DNA of 56,856 bases from Diphasiastrum complanatum (Eukaryota; Streptophyta; Lycopodiopsida; Lycopodiales; Lycopodiaceae): contig MU833399.1 of the NCBI GenBank assembly GCA_029204225.1, positions 1 to 56,856 of the forward strand. The letters are read 5' to 3'. Both the position numbers and the translations under genes were made by a program. The notes below the pieces were generated by a model that saw nothing but the letters and a program-made list of their open reading frames with translations, was not told the origin of the DNA and made no database searches. Within the stretch, counting starts at the first letter, position 1; each line of letters opens with the position of its first letter. Positions 1 through 10,706 of the stretch are shown one piece after another.

Positions 1-1
1 A

Positions 2-226
2 CCACCCAAAAAAATGAGAAAACACTATTCTATGGGCCGATCTTTTTATGAGCAATTTCATGTTCAGGTTTTAGATGTTGTTGAAGATAGAAAAATAGCT
101 AACCGAATCGAAAGGTTTTATGTCCGACATTACAAATCAACTAGCGAGTCTGGATACAACAAACTAAGACGTAATCCTGTAAATTCAAAGGCATACTGGT
201 ATTTAAAGAGACACAAGCTCCTATAA
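2..226 (+). CDS. GIY-YIG nuclease-like protein, C-terminal fragment
   Basis: The reading frame is open to the left edge, so only the last ~75 residues are present; the first ATG in the window is at 14. The fragment has the pattern of the second half of a GIY-YIG domain: an F-x-V-x-V-L-D strand, then a helix with a conserved glutamate (IERFYVRHY), then a GYN turn. In GIY-YIG enzymes this glutamate binds the catalytic metal. It stops at 224-226 after a basic tail ending KRHKLL. The GIY-YIG and first arginine motifs would lie outside the window. Such domains occur in Penelope-like retroelements, homing endonucleases and some host repair proteins, and the fragment does not show which. No intron or promoter is visible. 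Family placement rests on pattern recognition only. Confidence 0.4.
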   Translation, partial: PPKKMRKHYSMGRSFYEQFHVQVLDVVEDRKIANRIERFYVRHYKSTSESGYNKLRRNPVNSKAYWYLKRHKLL

Positions 227-520
227 TTCTGTTCATAATACATTTCTCGCATGCATTTTGTGTACGCCTACCAATTAAGCTTTTGGCTTGTTAATTTCAA
301 ATTTTGCTTTCTTCTTGTGCTATCTATTACAACAACTTAGATTTTTTGCAAGTTGTAATTTTAACAATTTTATATACAATTTTTTTAAACTTTCAATGTT
401 CTTGATTTTGGTTGCGACTCTTACAAATAAGTCAATAGCCTCGTTTTTTGCAATGTTACAATTGCGTAGCCAATTATAACTTTTACAATGTGTCAATAGA
501 ACATGTCTTCAAGTCAATGC

Positions 521-597
521 AAGGCTAGAATTGCGTAGCCAGTTTATGACTCTAGGAAAAAAGGCTAGAATTGAGTATCTAGTTTGTGACTCTAGAG
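521..597. repeat. 40-bp tandem duplication
   Basis: Two copies of a ~36-base word beginning aaggctagaattg start at 521 and 561 and end in gactctag. They differ at a few positions. A further degenerate copy (attgcgtagcca) lies at about 458-475. Confidence 0.75.
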
Positions 598-760
598 GGC
601 GAAGTAATTGAGAGGTCTGCACCACCATCACACCTTGGATATTTCAGCAAGGAAGAGGGGGCCAAAAACGTGACTCATCTGCCAAAACGCGCTTCTTTTT
701 CCCAATTTGGAAGAGACCCATCTGCAAAAACAAAAAAAGTGTGGAAACATCTGATCAATA

Positions 761-796
761 GTATCAGACAGCTGGCTAGTATCAGATAGCTGGCTG
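761..796. repeat. 18-bp tandem duplication
   Basis: The word gtatcagacagctggcta at 761-778 is followed directly by gtatcagatagctggctg, with two differences. Confidence 0.85.
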
Positions 797-2150
797 TTGC
801 ATGTTTATCAAAATCTCTCACTCGCACAGCTGTTATTCGCACCATCTATTTTTCATGCTTCTCAATATGTTTTTTTTATGGCGTTTGGAGGCGTACCATG
901 GCCATCACATCATCAGTATAGTGGCAGCTTGTACCAGTGAAAGGATCTCAAGTCAAATCAAAGGAAACCGCTATGTGCAAATCGACTTAGACGACTACTG
1001 TTCCTACCAACGCCAACAACAATGCTTCATTGGAAAAATGTACATTGAGTAGTGGTTGCCCATACTACCGTTGTTGTACATCATCCATTTGATCATCTGC
1101 GGAGGCCACAAAAAGCACAAGTCATCAGCGAGCGACATCCCATAGGCCTACGTAAACTGAAGAAATCTCAAGTCAATCAGAGATTGAAGCTATGAGCGCA
1201 CAACCTCAATGACACAACTATTTTCAAAGGCGAGCAATGATGATTCCGTAAAGAATTGTACAAAGAGCATTGGTTATATTATGGACAAATATGAAAATCC
1301 ACACAAGACCCATCTCATTCCTTTTTTTCATCCATTCATTCCCTCATGTTCCACCATATAATACATCTTGCAACTTCATCTCACTTCCCCCATCCTTGTC
1401 TCGAGTCTTCATTCCCCCCCGATGGATCAATTTTGCACCGCTCTAGTTTATCAACTACAGTACTTTGTGAAGCAGACAAATCTACGACATCTGTAGCATA
1501 CCATTGATAAAGTTTGCGGCGCTTGAAGCAAAAAAACTCAAGGATGTTAGAGGTTATCATTATGATAATGAGCCATGTCTTAAGTCCCAAAAAAAAAATC
1601 GACACGCTAACAGCTTGTTGATCATTCAAAAAAAAAAAAAATGAGACCATACTTGCCTCTATACATTTGCGACCTCTTGAAGAGCTCTTGAACTCCGTGA
1701 AGAATTCAAACAACTGCAGGAAATGTCAAACGAGAAACCTCTACTGACAAAAGTGCTTTTGCAAGACAGTAATGAGCAAAGGAATTTTGATCCATCCAAC
1801 AACATCCATCTATCCACCTTCACCACTTCCGAGATTACAACACTCCTTGTCACACCCACTCCATCTTCCTCTCACCGTCGTTCAGTAACCCCTTATGTGC
1901 CATTCACATCATGTCTGAAGAAATACTAAGCTCGTGTACATCATCCGTTGAATTATATGCGTGAGCACTTCAATTCAAATCTTCTGGAGATGCTCACAAC
2001 CCTTAGAAGCTTCATCTACCACGGAGCAGCACATCAAAACAAACCTTGATCTACAACCTGCACCGACTTTGACTCCTCCAACACCATAAGGACGAGGCTC
2101 TTTACATTGCACTTGTCCGTGGGACCGCCAAGTTCTTAACGGAAGGGATA

Positions 2151-2640
2151 ATGTAGGCTGATATTCCAAGGAATATTTTAGCCATCCTGTGGAACATCTT
2201 TAAAAATACAAACTTGATAGGATTTAAACGTATAACTTGTCCATTAAGTTCAGGCATTTACGTTATCCGTACTGGCTTAAGTTATTTAGTTCTAAGTTTA
2301 AATTGCCATGGGCACTGCACATAGATATGTAATTTCAAGTTATGTAAAATTTAGTCACAAAGGACTATCGGGGGTTTGTCCCATGGCACCTATGTGATTC
2401 AAAGTTAAGTTGGTCCCATAGTGCCTTTTTGTAAGTGATCACCACTCCAAGTATATATAGGAGAGGAAGAGTCCATTTTCGACAAGAACCTCATTTGCAA
2501 TACATGCCTATACTTTTTTGTCTGAGTGTTCTCCCTTGTGTGGTTTCATGTATTGTGATACTTCACATTGTATTGTACATTATTTATCTGTAGGGTTAAA
2601 TTAATCCATGCCCTCCATTTCTAGTAGGGTAAGCCTTAGA
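2151..2640 (+). promoter_or_regulatory. LTR-like promoter stretch with TATA box
   Basis: A TATATATAG box at 2452-2460 is followed by a purine-rich leader, and a TG start candidate lies at about 2152. The layout resembles the U3/R part of a plant LTR that may have been left alone. I found no matching second LTR, no target-site duplication and no downstream open frame, so it could equally be a chance TATA element. Confidence 0.25.
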
Positions 2641-2989
2641 GGAGGAGATTTAGATTAGAGGGGTTTTATCCTTTAGGTTAAGCCGTCATTGGTTAGTTGC
2701 TAAGGAGAGAAAAGATAAAAGAGTGATCTTACCTAATACTCACCCTATGCTCATAGTTCTCTTTCCATCCTCTTGCTCAAGCTAGTTGGAGAAGCCATTG
2801 AAGAAAAAAAATGTTTCTATTGCCAAAGCTTTTGCTAGCTTTCCACCCTGAGTTTGACACAGAAGACACACGAAGCAGAAAATGTTCGTTAACAATTTCG
2901 TGACACACAAACGAAATTGTTTCACGACACAAAATCATTCGTGCTCCACAAAAGACCAAGAAGATCAACCAAGTGCCATGGGGTATCAA
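2641..2989. other. non-coding stretch
   Basis: No gene is seen. It includes short inverted words such as acgaaattgtttc around 2880-2940 next to the copia element; the true left end of that element may lie here. Confidence 0.4.
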
Positions 2990-3893
2990 ACATTAGATCT
3001 GATATTTGACATCAACAGAAGTACTTTAGGACGTGGTTAATCTACCACTCTTTAATCCATGATTAATTAATAGATGTTTAATCTTTCTGATCAGGGAAGT
3101 TACACGACGCGACACGAAAAAGTTCGCGAACTATATACTTTCTGCTTGATGCATAAAACAGTAAGACGAAAATATACAGAATATATGTCCGCCTGTGAGC
3201 GAGACAATTTTGTAAGAGGATCAGCAGATCCAGAAGTCCGCTAGTAAGTGAGACACTATTCGTGAGAGAATTGTATTTCTCTCATGCCAAATGCACTATG
3301 TGGATCTGTCACACAGTGCTTGAAATCAGAAGATCAATAGATAATATTGTAGCTGTTATACGCATATTATTCTGAATGATTGTATGATCTCGAATGAATA
3401 TTTGTCTACTACTATTCACACATTGGTTTGATTTTGTTGAATGCTATATTAATCTATAACGTAGATCAGCAGTGTCTATCTAGATTCTGGAGGATTGTAG
3501 GAATGATATAACCGGCAGTGACCAACAATCATATCTGAATCCATACGAACTGATTTTGTTCGCGAATGTTTTTTGCTTCGTGTTTCGCTTCGCGATCACT
3601 TGGCTTTTAGCATAAATCAATTTCAGAGCTCATTCAAATTTTGTTTCGCTTTGCTTCGTTTCGTCTAGTTTCGGTTTCATTTTGTTTTGTTTCATTACAG
3701 AGCCTGATTGATCTTTTTGTGAATTCTTCTCAGTTTTGTTACAGAGCCTGATTGATCTTTTCGCGAATTCTTCTCGAGCAAAATTATTCCTGATCAGAAC
3801 ACTTTCGCGAATAATTTTGCGAATTGTTTCGAGAGACTCCCATAAGTTCGTCACCAGAATTTTACTGGAATTTCAATTTTGCACTTTCCATCA
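2990..3893 (+). repeat. candidate 5' LTR of the copia element (left end uncertain)
   Basis: The segment ends ...ttccatca, one base before a PBS-like site. It holds two internal duplications: a ~50-bp pair (gtccgc...gtgag...gagac, about 3187 and 3237) and a 44-bp pair (3695 and 3739). T- and CG-rich words such as ttcgcgaa recur. The start position is a guess because no second LTR copy was found. Confidence 0.4.
3695..3776. repeat. 44-bp tandem duplication inside the LTR-like region
   Basis: The word ttacagagcctgattgatct starts at 3695 and at 3739, each followed by a near-identical tail ending gaattcttctc. The two copies differ mainly by T/C changes (tttttgtg against tttcgcg), a pattern expected from deamination of methylated CpG. 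Confidence 0.85.
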
Positions 3894-3894
3894 G

Positions 3895-3906
3895 TGGTAT
3901 TAGATC
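3895..3906 (+). other. primer binding site of the copia element
   Basis: TGGTATTAGATC matches the initiator-tRNA-Met PBS TGGTATCAGAGC at 10 of 12 bases and sits one base after the presumed LTR end ...CCATCA, the usual spacing. Confidence 0.6.
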
Positions 3907-3981
3907 CTGTCATAGTCCGATATAGTCGAAAAGCTATTAGATCCAGGAGGGTTAAGCATTCAAACAAAGAACCATTAACAA

Positions 3982-4945
3982 GTGAGAACACAATTCACAG
4001 CAATGGCTTCAATAAGCAGCATACAATCCAAGATCTGTGCATTCCTTGATTCATCAGGATCTAACTTCCTAGCATGGAAGGTTAAGACCTCATTGATACT
4101 TAAGGGAGAAGGATTATTCCCCCTGGGTAGATGGCACCGAGAATGCCTACAACAACAGGCAAAGAGCTACTCGAATGGAGGGAGAAGAATGACAAGGCAG
4201 TAGCCTTATTGTCATCATCCATCGAGAATAACCTGACTCTTGACCTAGCTAGCCAAAAGAGATGTTGGAACACTCTACTTCCCAAGATTTCAGACGAAAT
4301 CATGCAGTCAAATAATGATGCTTGAAGATCAGCTGACAAACCTACAGTGAGATGGTAAAGACCTCACTTCTTTTATTAGGAAGATGCAAGATCTATTCCT
4401 TTAATGCAGTATCGTCATAGAAGCGGCTCACTTATCTGTTGAGAGCCTTACCAAGATCCTTCCAGACAACCAAAACAGCTTGCTAGCAAAGGATCCTACA
4501 ATGACACTCAAAAAGCAATTGTCGAGATTCGAGAAGAAGTCGAGGGCTCGAGAGCACCTTGATCACAAGGATGCTTCTGACCAAGCTCTCTACGAGAAAC
4601 AATTCAAACCTAGAGAGGGAGTCAGATCGAAAGCAGGATCGTGATCAGCAAGCAGAAGGAGATAGCAAAGGCAAATGGAAGAACAAAGAAAGGTTGAAAC
4701 AACAGAGTGGAGACAAGAAGACATGTGTGAGATTCAAACGCGAAGGACATATTGTCGATTTGTGTTGGCTAAAATCTGAAAATTGAGTGTATCCACTATC
4801 ATAAGAAGGGTCATGCAGCCATGGACTGCCTCCAAAATCCAAGAAACAAATCAGCTCGAAGCAGACAGGAGAACAATAATAGTTTCGTCCTAGTCGAGGA
4901 GCCAGAGAGCTCAAAAATGGGCGAAGAAAGACCGAATCACTGAAA
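3982..4945 (+). pseudogene. copia gag remnant with two damaged zinc knuckles
   Basis: The start near 3982-4003 gives a copia-type gag opening (ISSIQSKICAFLDSSGSNFL, then W-K-V-K-T). The frame shifts near 4125-4131, continues with a LEWREKNDKAVALLSSSI helix typical of copia gag, and is then cut by stops from 4323. Two CCHC zinc knuckles follow in different frames at 4724-4763 and 4788-4829. Each keeps the first Cys, the His and the last Cys, but the second Cys is replaced, by Phe in the first and by Tyr in the second. In intact elements this region packages RNA. Here it cannot encode a working protein. Confidence 0.8.
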
Positions 4946-4995
4946 TTCGACCGCCTACATTTGTGCAGACATGTGTGCAGTATCAACACCTGACA

Positions 4996-5070
4996 CAACA
5001 GGAGGTAATCCTCGATTCAGGAGCTACCTCACACTTCGTTACATCAAGGCGAATCATGTCTGATTTTTGA
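4996..5070 (+). pseudogene. copia aspartic protease remnant
   Basis: The active-site motif ILDSGATSHF is read at 5008-5037 (Asp codon at 5014-5016), as in retroviral-type aspartic proteases that cut the polyprotein. A stop follows within about 15 codons and the flap region is not recognisable. Confidence 0.7.
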
Positions 5071-5337
5071 GTGTAGATCCATCAAGATTTATCGTTCTTG
5101 GAGATGGATCAAAGCATCAAGTGAATGGTATTGGTTCACTATGGCTCAACACAAACGGAAGAGACAGACGACTCGAAGATGTTTGCTCGTGCCTACACTA
5201 CAGCAGGACTTGCTATTAGTGGCAAGAATAGCTGATGTAGGGATGTGTGTAATGTTCTCAGACGAAGCATGGAACGTTGTTGATGCAAGTACCAGTACAC
5301 TGATCACTCAAGTAGAATAAAAGACAATCTGTATCAC

Positions 5338-6155
5338 TTGAAGGTACGCCTACCTACAGATCAAGTGCATCAGACTCATGATAATTCGCAAGATACTCTA
5401 TGGCATAGGAGACTATGCCATATGAATTCAATGACACTATATCAAACGAGACATCATGGAGCAATCACAGGGGTGAGCATCTCGAATGCAACCAGTTTAA
5501 TGACCTGTGATGCATGTTTGAAGGGTAAGATGTCACGTACTCCTTTTGTCAAGGACTCCTATAGAACGACCAAGATTCTGGAGTTAGTGCATTCTGACAT
5601 CTGTGGATCTTTCAACGTGATCTCAGTAGGAGGCTCAAAATATTATATTACCTTTATTGATGATTACAGTAAGTTTGTCAAAGTCTATTTTATTCACAAT
5701 AAATCAGAAGCATTTGACAAATTCACACAGAGTATGTGAATTGGGCAGAAAGATGCACAAGAAGTAAGGTGAAGCAGATCAGAACAGATCGAACTGGAGA
5801 ATACATCTCAAATCGATTCACTAACTTCTGCAATAATCGTGGAATCATTCACAGAAGAACTGCATCTTACACACCGCAGTACAACGGTGTTGTAGAAAGA
5901 AAGAACATGACTCTAATGAAAGCTGTCAGGTGCATGATGGCCTATTCGAAGGCTCCAAGAGTGTTGTGGGCTGAAGTAGTAGCTACAGCTGCTTACATTC
6001 AGAACAGGATAGGAAAATCCAGTGTTCCTCACATGACACCACACGAATTATGGTGGGATAGAAAACCCAATATGACTCACATCCGAATCTTTGGCTGTGC
6101 AGCTTATGCACATGTTCCTGATAAGCTTCGAAAGAAGCTTGGTGAGAAAGCATAA
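5338..6155 (+). pseudogene. copia GAG-pre-integrase and integrase core, one frameshift
   Basis: The HHCC zinc-binding module is visible as LWHRRLCHMN followed by CDACLKGK. The integrase catalytic core follows: first Asp in HSDICG (codon 5596-5598), second Asp in RTDRTGEY (5787-5789), and Glu in YNGVVERKN (5895-5897), so all three DDE residues survive. A one-base frameshift near 5736-5739 separates the first Asp from the other two. A stop at about 6153 interrupts the usual continuation into the SH3-like beta-barrel segment (CLVGYDNNSSYYRVYV). Integrase joins the element cDNA to host DNA in the nucleus. This copy is inactive as read. Confidence 0.85.
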
Positions 6156-6503
6156 CAAGGATGTCTTGTAGGATATGACAATAATTCGTCATACTACAGA
6201 GTATATGTGTCAGAGACAAACACAGTGAAGACGGTCAGAGATGTCAAATTTGATGAGAGCAAAACGATGGCCAACGATGATCCTGTTAGTTATGAGGTCC
6301 TTGGAAGACAGTACTATGATCTACCAAGTGCGATAGAGGGAGCAGAGGACGAACACTCAGACGAAGATATTCGAGTCGCATCTCATTCGAGTGACGAATC
6401 AGACGAAGAAAGATTTGCAAGGCAGCCTACTGTTCCAATACCTGTAAACCGAAATGGTTCCGGACGTAGCAGAGCAAATAAAGACAAGAGCATTATTTCT
6501 TAA
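6156..6503 (+). pseudogene. copia integrase C-terminal region and acidic linker
   Basis: After the stop, the frame continues through YRVYVSETNTVKTVRDVKFD, then an acidic, Ser-rich stretch (EGAEDEHSDED) and a basic end (NRNGSGRSR). This is the unconserved linker that normally leads into reverse transcriptase. It stops at 6501-6503 exactly where RT should begin. Confidence 0.6.
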
Positions 6504-6732
6504 TTATCAGCAACTCAAATCAGTTATTACAAGAAACCATCTTTACTTTCATCAAAATTTGAGATGACGGATTTAGGCCCAGTTCATTACCTACTCGGTA
6601 TGGAGATTTACAAAGATCGCACGAGTAGAAGGATTACAATAAGCCAAAGGTCGTATTAATCAATGTACTTCGTAGATATGGCATGGAGGACTGCAAACCC
6701 ATAGATGCACCTATGGATCCAGGATCCAAGCC
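6504..6732 (+). pseudogene. remnant of copia reverse transcriptase (C-terminal part)
   Basis: Only the later RT motif survives (FEMTDLGPVHYLLGMEIYKD, about 6559-6618), followed by fragments of the ISQRSY and MDPG segments in changed frames. The N-terminal and catalytic YVDD-bearing part, several hundred codons in intact elements, is absent. This implies an internal deletion or a join between two copies near 6504. Confidence 0.75.
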
Positions 6733-7341
6733 TTGATCGCGTATATGCACTTTATTGTCAATACAATGACGTGTATCAAACTAACTCATCTAATATCAGA
6801 ATGCCAGTATGAATTTGCCAAAGCGGGTCACGGTAACAGTGTAGATAAACTAAGCCAATCTATGCAAAATCCATTGGTTTGTCACTGGAAAAATGAAAAA
6901 AGGGTGTTGAGGTACATCTCGGCCACCAAGAACTTTGGCATTTTATATGATGGATCTAATCTTGCCTTAAGGGCATATTTGGATGCTGATTTTGCAGGTG
7001 ATAAGGTGGATAGGAGGTCCACAAGTGCTTTTGTTACCTTCCTTTGCAATGGCATAGTGCCTTGGCTTTCCAAAAAGCAAGATACTATTTCTCTATCTTC
7101 AACCGAATCGGAATACAAGGCACTAACATCTACAACAAAGGAGATCCTATGGTTGAAGAGGCTTTTGGTGGAGTTGCAAGTCATGGAGGCCGAGGAGCAT
7201 CCAATAATATTTTGTGACAACCAATCAAGCCAAGCATTAGCAACCAATCCCACATTCCATGCAAGGAGCAAGCACATAGAGATTGCTCACCATTTTGTGA
7301 GGGAAAAGGTTCAAGCAAAGGAGATCAATCCAACAGTATAA
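6733..7341 (+). pseudogene. copia RNase H domain, clean 200-codon frame
   Basis: This is a typical copia RT-connection and RNase H segment: RVLRYISATKNFGILYDGSN, YLDADFAGDK (first catalytic Asp), SLSSTESEYKAL (Glu), IFCDNQSSQALATNPTFHAR (Asp) and SKHIEIAHHFVREKV. All catalytic acids are present. The frame ends at 7339-7341 shortly after HFVREKV, so the usual tail leading to the LTR is missing. It is much better preserved than gag or integrase, which suggests it is younger or comes from another copy. Confidence 0.85.
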
Positions 7342-9549
7342 TTTTCGTCTCAATCGAAGCTACGGTTAAAAAGTTATACTATTTTTAGTGAACTACAAAC
7401 TGTAATGTACATAGAATGATTAAGTATCGAAAATAGTGCAGGGCATAAATGATAAAGCATTTGGGCAGAAAATAAATTTCTTTGTAATTTACATTAATAA
7501 ACTTTGTCAATTTACATGGCATTTCTTATAGGATCTTTTTTGGATTCAAAATTCCTTCAATGAAGTTTTATTGTAAGCTTCTTTTTTATAATAGATGAGT
7601 TACATCATTTTGCCCGACGTGTGCAATCTGTGAATTGTTTATGATGCTTGCTTGAAATAGATATTACTTTCGTTGTTCCTCAATTATTGATTGCTAATAA
7701 AACATTATCTATTGTTCATTAATTAATATCAGATCTGCAGTGTCAATCTGTTGTTCGAAAGAGATTAGATCATAGTTTTTAGTAGTAGTTGCAATCAAAT
7801 AAATTTGCTCTATCTGAGCTTTGCATCAAGAATCCGAGCTGTTTCCCAACAGTGCCTTCAGAGCGACTCATCGATTCCATCAGCCGAATCAAAAAAAAAA
7901 TTGTCTTTTAAAATTAACAAAAAAAAATTGATACTTCAAAATACATATTTTGATATAAATGCTTTTGACATTTTGATATCATAGACCATTTGATGTTGTG
8001 CATATGTGATAACAATTACAATAGATGGTGGAGAACACGACTAATCATATTACAGCTATATGTCATAAGTGTCACCATGAAATAACTTTATGCACAATGA
8101 TTGATCATTCTCTAATGTCTATTTTTAAATACAATGATCAAAATGCCTATCGCCAAAACAACTATGTGGATACTTCAAAACACTACATAAATTTGCTAAC
8201 AAATATTTTAACCATTGCATGGTTACTAAGTTCATTAACATGAATTTGTTATTTTATTCAGTGTATTGAATTGGTGTTGAACACAAATGATACCTTGACA
8301 TTATGAATGTGATGTGCAATAACCGATCAAATATTAGTTAACGTTTCTATCTATATACGAGAAAAATATATATCACAAATCATTTTCATCACCAATAATT
8401 AAAATCATTGGTCTACTTTCAGACCATCATTCATGCAAACAACTTTGTTCAAATTTACTTATACATATCAGATAAAAAGATGTCAATCACTATGGTCTCA
8501 AAACAACTAAATTATGAATAGTGAATGATATTTTCAATCTAAGTTCTTAAAATTTCTAAAAAAAATTCATTATCATAACAAAGCTTTTCTGGTGTATTGC
8601 ATCTTTTTTTTTACTTAATTTGTTGTAGCATCTATATAATTGCAATTTTATATCTACAAAGTAGCCACACAAATACATAATTTAACAATAACTTAGCTAT
8701 GTTCCATATGGTGATTGTTAGCCAAAATTTGCAAGCACTTGGTAGGTGGGTACTAGGCTGTCACACTCAAATGCAATGAGTTGTGTAGCTCACCCTAAAA
8801 AGGCCATGGCTAATTATGCATGAAGTGGCATATTATTTGACAAGTACAACGATGATTCGAGGAGTCATGATATGTACCATGAAGTGGGGGCTTGCACTTT
8901 TGCATATCGTGGGTAAAGGTTGGCAAGCCCAAACAATGAATCGCCCACCATAATAGCAAGTGCAAACCCATTTCCAAGTCTTGATGAATTTTGCTTGTCG
9001 CTTTTGATTAAATCTACACCATAATGAATCGCACCCACATGTTTTCAAATGATTGTAATGAAATGGACCTATAGAAAAGTTAATTTGCCCATTAGATTAT
9101 GACATCACCCATTGGAAAGGCATGAGGAGAGCCAAATGATTTTGCTTTTTAATCCTCTAGCAAAATCAAAAGGCAAGTTCCAATACATAATCAAAATTGG
9201 TTGAGTCAAACCCATTCCACCTGGGAACCATCGAGACTTGTTGGTTCCACTTGTTGACATCATCAACCTCAACACTCGATTATGCCTTCTTGTACAACAA
9301 AAGTTGTAAGCTCCTCATTCTAAAAATGCAATGCCAGTGATCTTGGGAGGATGGTTAGTTGAGCATTCGTTCTCCTATGTAACCTCCTAGGTAACAAGAT
9401 GCTATTAGGAAAGGAAAAAAGGTGATTGATATATCGCGAGAACCTTTATCTAGGGCATTCAAACCATTAGAAAATATTTATAAAAAAAATAGCTAAACAA
9501 TCTCATTTCAATGCTCAAATTCACCTGAGGATTACACCTCAACCGGTTG
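7342..9549. other. AT-rich non-coding stretch with a possible LTR-PBS junction at 7851
   Basis: No gene is recognised. The segment from about 7342 to 7851 ends ...TTTCCCAACA and is followed after one base by TGCCTTCAGAGC (7853-7864), a degenerate match to the initiator-tRNA-Met PBS. It may be the LTR of a second copia copy. Further right there is only AT-rich DNA with short hairpins, for example TGATTTTGC...GCAAAATCA at about 9137-9169. Confidence 0.4.
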
Positions 9550-9811
9550 CCTCTATCATAGCAAAGCTAAAAAGTCTCCTATTAGCATACCTCTATCGCG
9601 GCAAAGGTAAAAAGTCTAATAGTCCTATTAGCATACTTCTATTGCAACAAAGCTAAAAAGGCTCCTATTAGCATACCTCTATCATGGCCAAACTAAAAAA
9701 GCTCATAATAGCATACCTCTATTGTGACAAAGCTAAAAGGGATGCTAAACTCTATTGCAGCAAAGCTAAAAAGGCTCCTATTAGCATACCTCTATCATGG
9801 CAAAGCTAAAA
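9550..9811. repeat. 40-bp minisatellite, seven copies
   Basis: Copies start at about 9550, 9590, 9636, 9676, 9716, 9749 and 9789. Each reads close to cctctatcatggcaaagcta followed by aaaaggctcctattagcata. Spacings are 40, 46, 40, 40, 33 and 40. The third and sixth intervals differ by small indels, and copies vary at a few positions. Confidence 0.9.
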
Positions 9812-10706
9812 CAGCAGCACCAACTCGCAAGAAAAAACTGAAGTAAATTTTTCCTATTAAGTAATGGATACCTTGTGGCTATTATAACAGTTTCTTGAAC
9901 AGATTAAAAAACAAAATATATATGCTCTTTTTCAAACAGAGGTGCTGCACTTTCTACCCTGCGCGTTTGTACAGCTGCCATGTGGCACATCCAAAGTGAC
10001 CAATCAAAGTCAAATGACTTTTTATGCTTCATAATGTACATGTGAAAAAAGTCAAGATACCCATTACGCAATGGAATGTGCCGGGAAGAAGACATTCTAC
10101 ACGATGGGCAGAATGTCCTCTGTATTCCACCCTTTGAAGCTTAAATTTAAAGTTCTGGTTAAAGCATGAGCAAAAAAAAAGTGGTTGCAAAACGTGGGAA
10201 AATAAATGAGCATACATTAGAATTACAACATGAATTCACGCTGTTGAAGCTGATTCTGCATATCTGCAAAGAGGATCTCCTTTCAAAGAGTAAAGTACAG
10301 AAGTACATAAGTTACACCGTCAATGACACTCCTTCCCTTCCCTTCCACCAGGTGAGAGAAGTGACTTCTTCGACCAACTCCTAGTGATCATGAATTTGGG
10401 CACCTTTTTCCTCTTCATCACCTAATCACTGTGTTGCCTGCTGCATTCAAGATGGTTTCATAAATCATAAAACACTGTTTAACAATAAATTAATCCGTCT
10501 GGTTCTGGTTGCTGAGCCTAGTCTTGCTTTGATTTGAGATGAGAATAAAAAATTTCGAAGATGATTCTGGTGAAGCAACTGCATGAATGATAATTCCTGT
10601 CTAAGTGCAGAAACCTCTGTTTTCATAACCTTGCTCGTCTTCTGTGAGTCATAATAAGCATTGATTTGGTTTTGTGTCAGGACGTAAAGAGATGGTGATG
10701 AGCAGA
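9812..10706. other. non-coding stretch downstream of the PLATZ gene
   Basis: No conserved domain is recognised. A 72-codon frame at 10166-10384 (+) has a basic start and no family signature. The right end presumably holds the 3' UTR of the minus-strand PLATZ gene. Confidence 0.4.

Larger units (their letters stand above)
227..2150. other. non-coding stretch, no gene recognised
   Basis: AT-rich DNA with many stops in all frames. The short open frames here show no family motif. It contains small tandem duplications (listed separately) and an A13 run near 1628. A weak internal similarity links the segments near 1073 and 1934, both carrying the words tgtacatcatcc and ttga, which may be remains of an old duplicated repeat. 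Confidence 0.5.
2990..7341 (+). mobile_element. degenerate Ty1/copia LTR retrotransposon (broken, possibly chimeric)
   Basis: The domain order gag, zinc knuckles, aspartic protease, GAG-pre-integrase, integrase, RT remnant and RNase H is diagnostic of Ty1/copia (integrase before RT). The 5' LTR end is marked by a PBS at 3895. The reading frame is split by many stops and frameshifts, and most of the RT is missing near 6500. No 3' LTR matching the 5' side could be found by eye, and the left boundary is uncertain. The RNase H part is one clean frame of about 200 codons while the upstream parts are riddled with stops, so two copies of different age may have been joined. Confidence 0.85.

Noticed and set aside
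586-1052. Two small plus-strand frames as a gene
   Set aside because: No motif, no convincing splice sites, and the overlap with a tandem duplication suggests chance frames.
4645-4998. 117-codon minus-strand frame
   Set aside because: It is antisense to the gag zinc-knuckle region of the copia element.
6882-7277. 131-codon minus-strand frame
   Set aside because: It is antisense to the clear RNase H frame.
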